Assembly: GCA_013152945.1 (NCBI GenBank) | Contig: JAADFL010000041.1 | Location: 1 to 14,505, forward strand | Direction: 5' to 3' | DNA length: 14,505 bases | From: Deltaproteobacteria bacterium | GTDB lineage: Bacteria > Myxococcota_A > JAADFL01 | Shown here: in pieces, positions 1 to 5,850 of the stretch | Layout: the number at the start of each line of letters is the position of its first letter | Position numbering within the stretch: the stretch's first letter is position 1 | The notes under the pieces: generated by a model | What the model was told of the DNA's origin: nothing | Seen by the model: the letters and a program-made list of their open reading frames with translations, nothing else | Databases searched by the model: none | Translations under genes and position numbers: made by a program

Positions 1-214
1 AACGTTCTTCTAAATCTTCGACATCCAACCATGTAATTTCGGGATCGTCAAACAGGCCGAGACGCTGTTCGTATAAGAAAGATGCTTCTTCCAGAGCTTC
101 AAGATATATCTTTATTGCAAAATCATTCATTATCTGGATTTGCACATTAAAACTTAATTCATCAACGATATTGTCATATTTATTAAATCGATTCACTATC
201 CTCAAATAATTCAT
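1..214 (-). CDS. Partial hypothetical protein (N-terminal 71 residues), HEAT/TIGR02270-like start
   Basis: An open frame starts at the ATG at 214-212 and runs off the left edge, so only 71 residues are visible. A GAGG sequence lies 6-7 bases before the start, inside the end of the upstream coding fragment, which suggests translational coupling. The visible part is acidic and predicted helical. The segment around residues 40-71, with the pattern EEASFLYEQRLGLFDDPEI, resembles my recollection of the N-terminus of HEAT-repeat proteins found near type VI secretion loci (TIGR02270-like). That family link is from memory and weak. A second HEAT-type gene lies on the same strand at 1684-2382, which fits loosely. 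An alternative start is the ATG at 130-128, but it lacks a good ribosome site. Confidence 0.6.
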   Translation of the reverse strand, partial: MNYLRIVNRFNKYDNIVDELSFNVQIQIMNDFAIKIYLEALEEASFLYEQRLGLFDDPEITWLDVEDLEER

Positions 215-254
215 CTAAACCCTCTAATGGATCAAGAACGATGTATCCAGCAGC
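183..254 (-). pseudogene. 3' coding fragment truncated by the IS relic
   Basis: Reading leftward from the edge of the insertion element, one minus-strand frame encodes about 24 acidic residues (pattern GYIVLDPLEGLDELFEDSE, then SI and a TAA stop at 185-183). It overlaps the start of the next gene by 32 bases and carries that gene's probable ribosome site, an arrangement typical of genuine operon neighbours. The frame is cut at the left terminal inverted repeat of the element. No matching continuation is evident on the other side (874-938), so the rest of the gene seems to have been lost or displaced. It is too short to assign to a family. It could also be a chance open frame. Confidence 0.4.
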
Positions 255-873
255 TGACTGATCCCTAGTTTTAATTTAGTTGCAAAGAGAGTCGTCATCG
301 AGATCCTATCTGAAGTATCACAACGGATAGGAGGTGTTCGATGTGCGACCCCGAACAGGTTCTCGCTTGGCTTGAACATTATGTAAAGCCCATGCGTCAA
401 TCGAGGCACAAGACGCTCGCGGTAATAATTGCTGCTGCCTTGAGGATGAAGAGTGTTGGGATGCTGGCGTTGGGACGTGCCATGGCCGGTGCTTTGGAGG
501 CGAAACACACAGTAAGCGCGTATGGCGTTTTTTCCGCAACCCCAATGTTGAACACGAGTCGGTGAGTTGAGCCTTGTGGCAAAGGTTTGCGTCCACACGA
601 GGTCGCCAGGTGGTGCTGGTTGACTGGACCGGCCCGCATCCATTCCGGCAACTTGTCTTTGCATTATCGCGGGACGGTCGGGCGCTGCCGTTTTTCTCCA
701 GGACCATTCTCAAGGGGAGCGGTGAGGGGAGTATGGCACTGGCCGAGGATGCCTCCCTGGAGGCCCTTGCCCGCATCGTATCCCCAGAGGTTGAACTAAT
801 TCTCGCCGGTGACCGCGGCTTCGGCAACACACGCCCTGTTGGCTCTCCTGCCATGAAACTGGGGATTAGTCAG
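254..873 (+). mobile_element. Decayed IS4-family-like insertion sequence with terminal inverted repeats
   Basis: The two ends are near-identical inverted repeats. The left end reads CTGACTGATCCCTAGTTT from 254. The reverse complement of the right end, starting at 873, reads CTGACTAATCCCCAGTTT, a match of 16 of 18. Between them lies a broken transposase with IS4-type DDE motifs. The element is only 620 bases long, far less than the roughly 1.3-1.6 kb of an intact IS4-family element, because the C-terminal part of the transposase is missing. I see no target-site duplication in the immediate flanks (left ...ATCCAGCAG, right ATGAATTCA...), so one flank was probably rearranged after insertion, or the duplication has decayed. 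Confidence 0.75.
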
Positions 874-891
874 ATGAATTCATATATGTAA
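341..891 (+). pseudogene. IS4-family-like transposase pseudogene (frameshift, stop, C-terminal deletion)
   Basis: The ATG at 341 has a GAGG site 6 bases upstream. The N-terminal helical part reads normally to about 514. A one-base loss near 515-516 then moves the gene to another frame, in which the conserved pattern RVWRFFRNPNVEHES follows. An in-frame TGA at 568-570 interrupts this second frame. Reading resumes through VLVDWTG, holding the probable first catalytic Asp, and on to LAGDRGFG at about 805-825, holding the second Asp. After about 831 homology stops and the sequence passes straight into the right inverted repeat, so the region with the catalytic Glu (YREK-type motif) is absent. The product cannot be active; the element could move only with help from an intact relative elsewhere. 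Confidence 0.75.
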
Positions 892-938
892 AGTATGAAT
901 ATGGTATTGATCATTCTTATCATTAGCGGATAGTATTC

Positions 939-1379
939 TTACTCTTTGGGATAACGAACGAATTTGATACTGTGTACGGGTTGAAGGTCTTTGGAGGTTC
1001 TTCCTTTTACATATAAAACCAAAGCTCCTTTTAATGGTTTACCATCTATCTTAAAACGATACGGAATGTCGCTATCAGGATGAAGTCTCACGAGTTCGTC
1101 GGGTTTACCGAACTCTTTATACAAATTCGGGAAGGATATATGGATTGTATCGATAAAACGGATCAAAATACTTGCCAAAAATTTTTCTTTTGCATCCCCA
1201 TCGTCTATTTCAATATATTCTAATTTTACTAATTCAACATTATCAATTTTCGGGTCTAGTATTATCCAGTTAGGTAACGTATCGTCTTTTATAGGCCCGA
1301 ACATTCTTACAGCGTCTTTAACAGAAAATGGTGGCTGAAGAAACTTATCTGTTATAAGCATTATATTTTTTTGTTCCAT
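939..1379 (-). CDS. Hypothetical protein, 146 aa
   Basis: I do not recognise this protein. The ATG at 1379 is preferred because an AAGGAG site lies about 8 bases upstream. A longer frame from 1445 would add 22 residues but lacks such a site. The product is a soluble-looking alpha/beta protein without signal peptide, membrane helix or cysteines. It has an N-terminal segment with a proline-rich turn (LQPPFSV), an acidic middle (EIDDGDAKEK, about residues 57-66) and a C-terminal strand-rich part (residues 105-142). Base composition is AT-rich, like the HEAT gene upstream and unlike the 2.6-14 kb region. Size, isolation and context would suit an immunity or cargo protein of an accessory island, but no sequence motif proves this. 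Confidence 0.65.
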   Translation of the reverse strand: MEQKNIMLITDKFLQPPFSVKDAVRMFGPIKDDTLPNWIILDPKIDNVELVKLEYIEIDDGDAKEKFLASILIRFIDTIHISFPNLYKEFGKPDELVRLHPDSDIPYRFKIDGKPLKGALVLYVKGRTSKDLQPVHSIKFVRYPKE

Positions 1380-1445
1380 AAAGAGACTCCTTCCATATTG
1401 CTGAAGATGCATCTCATTAAAATGAATCAGCAAAAAATCTGTCAC

Positions 1446-1683
1446 AACGATACCAGCTTATTAATAACCATATTCTGCGCATAGGCATTTCAAAGCACCT
1501 CACCCAAGAAGACGCGTGAGAACGACAGGTTGGGCGGGCACAGCTTGGCACGAGATCCAGGATGGACCCGAGCGGCGTGATGTGTCAAGGTGGGAAGGCC
1601 GCGAGCAGTGGTTTCGTCTTTTCTTCTGTGGGCCGGCTAGACCGGCTAGGTGTTGTGAATGAAAGAGTCATACGCATCCCCAA
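1446..1683. other. Intergenic region with a GC-rich patch, no gene seen
   Basis: The stretch from about 1497 to 1660 is clearly richer in G and C than the AT-rich genes on both sides. It contains a direct repeat CCGGCTAG-A-CCGGCTAG near 1635-1651. No frame in it is open long enough, with a start and ribosome site, to be called. Minus-strand frames here are interrupted by stops within about 30 codons. It may be the eroded end of another mobile element, but I cannot identify it. Confidence 0.4.
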
Positions 1684-2382
1684 TTAAATTAACGTCAAGG
1701 CTTTCAGCGTTCTTTTCCTAGCAATGTCAACATCCCCTGTTATCTCTCGCTCTTCAATATTTTCTTTTAATCCGAATCTTTTTTTCATTATAGTTTGAAT
1801 TGAAATAATAATACGCTTTACCGCATCTTCATCTTCCTCAGTTTCTAAAGCTTTTTTTAAATTAATAAGAATCTTCATTTTCATATCAGGAAGTCTTCCC
1901 CATAGTTGTCTTAAAGCTGTTGCGGCAGTACCCCGGATAGGATGCTTAGGATCGTTAAAAAGTCGATCAGAAAGAATATCTATATCTTCCTGTACGCCAA
2001 CCCAACCCAAAACAAAGCAAGCCCTATGTCGGTGTTCAGGATATTTATGTTTAATAAAGTCCCGTGCTAAAGGAAGTGCTTGCTTGCTTTTCAAGCCACC
2101 TAACAACTGCAAAATATCCGCCTGCAATTCTGGATCTTTCTCGATCTTTATTCTATTAATTAAAAAATTGTCAGCTATTGTTCCTCTTTTTATGAAAGCA
2201 TATCTTATGCGCTGGTACAGTTCCCAATTTTCCTTTCTCTTAAGTAATTCAAAATGATAGGTGACTATTTCTTCCTTATCTGATGATAGCAGTTGCTTAA
2301 TAAATTGCTGATGTTGTGAAAAACTGGTTGTTTCTTTTGCGATATTATATTCACGTTCTAAATCCAGTATCTCCATATGCAT
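1684..2382 (-). CDS. HEAT-repeat domain protein, 232 aa
   Basis: The protein is all-helical, with repeated helix pairs typical of HEAT/PBS-lyase-type scaffolds. The clearest units are around residues 82-111 (KDPELQADILQLLGGL), 115-143 (EHRHRACFVLGWVGV, then DIDILSDRL) and 144-162 (DPKHPIRGTAATALRQL). Such proteins bind partners through an alpha-solenoid surface; no catalytic residues are visible. There is no signal peptide, so it is probably cytoplasmic. The start at 2382 follows AAAGGA closely; a second ATG six bases on (2376) is equally possible. The residues before position 50 and after 205 are not obviously repeats. The gene sits at the right edge of the AT-rich stretch and is transcribed divergently from the Cys-rich lipoprotein gene. 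Its partner or role cannot be read from sequence. Confidence 0.8.
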   Translation of the reverse strand: MHMEILDLEREYNIAKETTSFSQHQQFIKQLLSSDKEEIVTYHFELLKRKENWELYQRIRYAFIKRGTIADNFLINRIKIEKDPELQADILQLLGGLKSKQALPLARDFIKHKYPEHRHRACFVLGWVGVQEDIDILSDRLFNDPKHPIRGTAATALRQLWGRLPDMKMKILINLKKALETEEDEDAVKRIIISIQTIMKKRFGLKENIEEREITGDVDIARKRTLKALTLI

Positions 2383-2411
2383 TAATTCCTTTCATATTTG
2401 TAAGGCCTTTA

Positions 2412-2440
2412 AATTAATCACTATGTCGAAGCCGAGTCAA
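2412..2440 (-). promoter_or_regulatory. Candidate sigma70 promoter for the HEAT gene
   Basis: On the minus strand TTGACT (2440-2435) is followed after 17 bases by TTAATT (2417-2412). The -35 matches 5 of 6 consensus positions and the -10 only 3 of 6. The position, 30 bases upstream of the start codon, is suitable. Confidence 0.3.
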
Positions 2441-2452
2441 TATGTCAGTTAA

Positions 2453-2489
2453 CTGAGAGATCTCCCGAACAGTTCCGGGGATCTCTCAG
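2453..2489. promoter_or_regulatory. Long inverted repeat between divergent promoters
   Basis: The arms CTGAGAGATC and GATCTCTCAG are perfect 10-base inverted repeats. They extend inward with a further T-G wobble and C-G pairs, giving about 13 pairs around a short centre that is itself partly self-complementary (GAAC/GTTC). No T-run follows on either strand, and the genes on both sides point away from it. It is therefore not in the usual place for a terminator. It lies between the two candidate -35 elements (2435-2440 and 2502-2507), so an operator for a dimeric regulator is one reading. A relic of a terminator or of a mobile element end is another. Confidence 0.55.
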
Positions 2490-2501
2490 GCGGAGTCTGG
2501 A

Positions 2502-2531
2502 TTGACATTATGGTTGGTCGAATGTTACTGT
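2502..2531 (+). promoter_or_regulatory. Candidate sigma70 promoter for the Cys-rich lipoprotein gene
   Basis: A perfect TTGACA (2502-2507) is followed after 18 bases by TACTGT (2526-2531), which matches the -10 consensus at 4 of 6 positions. Transcription would start near 2538 and leave a leader of about 60 bases. Confidence 0.35.
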
Positions 2532-2598
2532 AATTTAAATAAGTTGTAAGGGCCGGAGAGGCATTTTACCGAGGACTTACGAAAAGAGAGGCATGGTT

Positions 2599-4584
2599 AT
2601 GAACAAGTTAATGCAATCTATTTTCTCTGAAGCTGGAAGGTTTTTCAATGCTCTTGGAATTCTCTTGATCCCGATTTCCTCTGTGCTTCTTGTTTTTGCT
2701 TTCCAGCCCGGCTGCGGACCTGGATCGAATCCCATCATGAACACCGGGGACTCGGATTTGGATACTGATGTTGATCTTGATCTTGATACAGATACAGATA
2801 CAGATACAGATACTGATATCGATACTGACTCGGATATTGACACGGATACGGATACGGACACGGATACAGACACGGATACCGACACGGACACCGGTGGCCC
2901 AATCAAATGTGATTCAAAGAAAGATTGTCCTGCCAACCTGTCATGTAACATGGACACCAAATTTTGCGTTCCCGCGTGCAGGGATTCAGGTGATTGCGAT
3001 CCTGGGGAATATTGTGATCCGGATTATTTCTATTGCAAGCAGGGTTGCCTGGAGGACATGGATTGTTCCATGGACAAGTTTTGTGACCTGAATGAAAGAG
3101 TTTGCAAGCCCAGGTGCGTCAGCGATGATGAATGCGCGAGAAAAAAATACTGTGACCACGACAGTGGCAGGTGCCTCGATGGTTGCGCCAACGATGGTGA
3201 TTGCGAGATGGGTTATAGGTGTGACTACGAAAAACACGAGTGTGTCCTGGAGGAAGACGGGTGTCACAATGACACGGAATGTGACAAAGGCCAATGGTGT
3301 GACATCAATACCGGGAAGTGCAGGGAAAAGTGTACAGGTCTTGCGGATTGTTCAGAGAACGAAATATGTGACAAGGAGACAGGGCATTGTGAGCCCGGAT
3401 GCCAGGTGACCGGGTGCGATACACAGGGTGACGAGTATTGCGATCCATATACCAGGCAGTGCAGAACGCATTGTAGTACCAAGACGGATTGCGAGGCGGA
3501 TGAATACTGCGAAAAGGAATCAAGGACCTGCAGGCCTTTCTGCGGCAAAGATGAGGATTGTCTGCAAGACGAATTCTGCCAGCAGGATGTTGGAGTGTGC
3601 GTGCCTAAGTGCAAGGACGATGGTGAATGCACTGCTTTGGAGTATTGCGACCAGGACAGCGGCAGGTGTACTCCAAAATGTATAAAAGATGGTGATTGCG
3701 GCGACCCCGACCTGGTTTGCAATCCGGACAGCGGAAGGTGCATCGAGCGTTGCACTGATGATAGTGATTGTCAGCCCCTTGAAATGTGCAAGGACGACGG
3801 TCACTGCGTTCGTGATCCCCACAAGTGTAACAAGCACGATGATTGTCTCGACCCCATGAAACCTTATTGTGTTTACCAGGATCATACATGCAGGGAACTC
3901 AACGACAGGGAGTGCACCAATGATTTACATTGCAAGCTTCAGGGTTATATCAACATGAAATGTGCACCGTTAGCCTATATTTGCGTCATTCCCTGCACAT
4001 CTAATGACGAATGTCCGCCCCCCAAGGATTGTGCCGGGTACAATTACAAGTCCTGCAGGGAATGCAAGGATGATACGGACTGCAACGATGGCTATTATTG
4101 CGGTCCTTATACCAGTTTTGGCTGGATTTGCATGAAAAAGGGAGCTGACCAGGCAGGGAGCGTGGGAGATCCTTGCCAGGATGATTCCGGTTGCATGACC
4201 ATGCTCGCTTGTCGGGATAACATCTGCCGCAATCGTTGTATTACGGATGGCCAGTGCAAACAGGGTGAGACTTGCGACTCTTTTGTTTGCATGCCGTCAG
4301 GGGGAGACACGGATACGGATACGGATATGGACACGGATACGGACACGGATACGGACACGGACACGGATACGGATACGGACACAGACACGGATACGGATAC
4401 AGACACGGATACGGACATTGATACGGACACGGACACGGACATGGATACGGACACAGATACGGACACAGATACGGACACAGATACGGACACAGATACGGAC
4501 ACAGATACGGACACAGATGCGGACACAGATACGGACACGGATACGGACACGGACACGGACACAGACACAGGTACTGGAACATAA
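2599..4584 (+). CDS. Cys-rich (Dickkopf-N-like) repeat lipoprotein with Asp-Thr repeats, 661 aa
   Basis: The ATG at 2599 is chosen because a GAGG lies 7 bases before it; the ATG at 2593 would sit almost on the ribosome site. Residues 15-38 form a hydrophobic export segment followed by PGC (Cys39), a plausible though non-classical lipobox, so the product is probably a surface lipoprotein. Residues 51-96 are a Asp-Thr/Asp-Ser/Asp-Ile repeat. Residues 102-562 hold about sixteen short Cys-rich units of the form C-DDG-DC-x4-6-YCD-x-DSGRC, like the Dickkopf N-terminal / EB-type modules common in Myxococcota. Residues 568 to the end are again Asp-Thr repeats. The modules are expected to be disulfide-bonded outside the cell, and the acidic repeats could bind calcium or act as spacers. 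The protein ends inside the second repeat with no C-terminal anchor. The partner is unknown. Confidence 0.8.
   Translation: MNKLMQSIFSEAGRFFNALGILLIPISSVLLVFAFQPGCGPGSNPIMNTGDSDLDTDVDLDLDTDTDTDTDTDIDTDSDIDTDTDTDTDTDTDTDTDTGGPIKCDSKKDCPANLSCNMDTKFCVPACRDSGDCDPGEYCDPDYFYCKQGCLEDMDCSMDKFCDLNERVCKPRCVSDDECARKKYCDHDSGRCLDGCANDGDCEMGYRCDYEKHECVLEEDGCHNDTECDKGQWCDINTGKCREKCTGLADCSENEICDKETGHCEPGCQVTGCDTQGDEYCDPYTRQCRTHCSTKTDCEADEYCEKESRTCRPFCGKDEDCLQDEFCQQDVGVCVPKCKDDGECTALEYCDQDSGRCTPKCIKDGDCGDPDLVCNPDSGRCIERCTDDSDCQPLEMCKDDGHCVRDPHKCNKHDDCLDPMKPYCVYQDHTCRELNDRECTNDLHCKLQGYINMKCAPLAYICVIPCTSNDECPPPKDCAGYNYKSCRECKDDTDCNDGYYCGPYTSFGWICMKKGADQAGSVGDPCQDDSGCMTMLACRDNICRNRCITDGQCKQGETCDSFVCMPSGGDTDTDTDMDTDTDTDTDTDTDTDTDTDTDTDTDTDTDIDTDTDTDMDTDTDTDTDTDTDTDTDTDTDTDTDADTDTDTDTDTDTDTDTGTGT
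2751..2892 (+). repeat. Asp-Thr-encoding hexamer repeat, first block
   Basis: This is a degenerate GAYACD hexamer array, interspersed with GATCTTGAT, GATATC and GACTCG variants, and it encodes the N-terminal acidic linker of the lipoprotein. The synonymous variation shows that it is older or less homogenised than the second block. Confidence 0.85.
4306..4570 (+). repeat. Asp-Thr-encoding repeat, second block with a perfect 12-mer core
   Basis: The array of GAYACR hexamers encodes about 88 residues of Asp-Thr. From 4444 to 4515 the unit GATACGGACACA occurs six times without a mismatch. A seventh copy (4516-4527) has one change that turns Thr into Ala. The homogeneity points to recent slippage or recombination. 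Because both 6 and 12 are multiples of 3, length change would preserve the reading frame. Confidence 0.9.
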
Positions 4585-4665
4585 CATGTAGATATTGAGC
4601 GGTCTTTTGTATTGGTTTTAAAAATTTCGTAAGGAAAACAAAACTTGTCTTCAAGGGCTGCTCAC

Positions 4666-5727
4666 ATGGATATCACGAATTTCCTTGAGAGTTCGAAGAT
4701 TGGGGTTGAGGAATATATCAGGTCATTTTTCCTTCGAAAAAAGGCAAAGGCGGAGGACATATCCCCTCATTTCAAAGATATCGTCAATGCCTTGGAAGAA
4801 TATACCCTGCGTGGCGGTAAGAGAATAAGGGCTGCACTGGTCAGGATCGGCTATTTGTCGATTAGCGACCAACCCCCTGGCGAGAACGTGATCAAGGCTG
4901 GTGCGGCAATGGAACTGATACAATCGTTTTTACTTGTGCACGATGATATCGTGGACAGGGATGATTTGAGACGTGGTGCCCCGTCACTTCATGTGATACT
5001 GCAAACATGGCCGAAAGGCGCCACTGCCGGCGAGCACCAGGGGCTGGCAGGCTCCCTCTTGGCAGGCGATGTTGCAGCAATATGGGCTTTGGAGGAAATC
5101 GGACGGCTTGCCATGGAGCCAGTACGCATGTTGGCAAGCATACAGTTCATTCTTGAAATGATTGAAAAGGTTCTTGCCGGCGAAGTGATGGATGTTGCAG
5201 GTTCCAGCGGAGCAGAGCTGGACAAGGGAGATATCCAAAAACTGTATGAGCTAAAGACTGCAAGTTATTCTTTTACAGGACCTCTTCATCTCGGTGGATT
5301 ATTGGCCGGTGCATCGAAATTGCAACTCGATGCCTTGGATTCCATAGGTACTCCCTTGGGCGTGGCATTCCAGATAATGGACGATATGCTTGGAATGTTT
5401 GGTGAGCCGGAGGCTACAGGTAAACCTGCAGGCGCTGATTTGAAAGAAGGAAAAAAAACCCTCCTCATCCTGGAGACCCTGGGAAGACTGGATCCCGGTG
5501 GGCGTAACCTCCTCCTGTCGTACATGGGTGTCAAGGACCTCGGTGATGAATCAGTCGGAAATGCAAGGATGCAAATCGAGGAATCCGGAGCTGTACGGGA
5601 ATTGGAATCCATTGCGCGCAGGCTGACGGAACAAGCCTTGGACGATTTGAAAGTTGCTCCCCTGAAGGAGAAAGGCAAGTTGCTCTTGAGTGCTTTGGCG
5701 AAACAGTTGTTGGCAAGGAAGTATTAG
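4666..5727 (+). CDS. Polyprenyl diphosphate synthase (short-chain, GGPP-synthase-like), 353 aa
   Basis: This is a trans-isoprenyl diphosphate synthase, which condenses isopentenyl diphosphate onto an allylic diphosphate using Mg2+. Family motifs appear in order: GGKRIR (50-55), first Asp-rich motif DDIVD (93-97) followed by RDDLRRG, the KT pair (197-198), FQIMDD (235-240) starting the second Asp-rich motif DDMLG (239-243), and GKPAGADLKEGKKT (252-265). The second motif has Gly instead of the last Asp, as in idsA-like enzymes. The residue five before DDxxD is Phe88 and the first motif has no two-residue insertion, a combination usually associated with type I geranylgeranyl (C20) synthases; the product length is inferred. 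The ATG at 4666 has AAGGG 8 bases upstream. A TTG at 4645 with AGGA upstream is an alternative. Carotenoid, quinone or membrane lipid precursors are possible uses. Confidence 0.93.
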   Translation: MDITNFLESSKIGVEEYIRSFFLRKKAKAEDISPHFKDIVNALEEYTLRGGKRIRAALVRIGYLSISDQPPGENVIKAGAAMELIQSFLLVHDDIVDRDDLRRGAPSLHVILQTWPKGATAGEHQGLAGSLLAGDVAAIWALEEIGRLAMEPVRMLASIQFILEMIEKVLAGEVMDVAGSSGAELDKGDIQKLYELKTASYSFTGPLHLGGLLAGASKLQLDALDSIGTPLGVAFQIMDDMLGMFGEPEATGKPAGADLKEGKKTLLILETLGRLDPGGRNLLLSYMGVKDLGDESVGNARMQIEESGAVRELESIARRLTEQALDDLKVAPLKEKGKLLLSALAKQLLARKY

Positions 5728-5850
5728 GATATCAATCAAAAATATTTCCCCCGGGTATCCTATTGAAATGCATGGTTTTGCTTTTGTTCATCCCCCGACT
5801 TGCAGGGCCTGATATCGATGAGGGCGATATTGTAAAGAACAAGAAACTAA

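Noticed and set aside
224-664. Minus-strand open frame across the IS relic
   Set aside because: It is antisense to the transposase pseudogene, whose own frame holds the DDE motifs.
254-873. Target-site duplication of the IS relic
   Set aside because: The bases immediately outside the inverted repeats do not match for any useful length.
2577-2960. Minus-strand frame opposite the start of the lipoprotein gene
   Set aside because: It is the antisense of the hexamer repeat with Ser-Val repeats and no ribosome site.
4306-4570. CRISPR array
   Set aside because: The repeat units are contiguous 6- and 12-mers in a coding frame with no spacers.
4107-4654. Long open frames opposite and beside the Asp-Thr blocks (Ser-Val, Arg-Ile or Cys-Pro repeats)
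   Set aside because: They are shadow frames of a hexamer repeat that is open in every frame; only the Asp-Thr frame continues into the Cys-rich domain and has a ribosome site and signal sequence.
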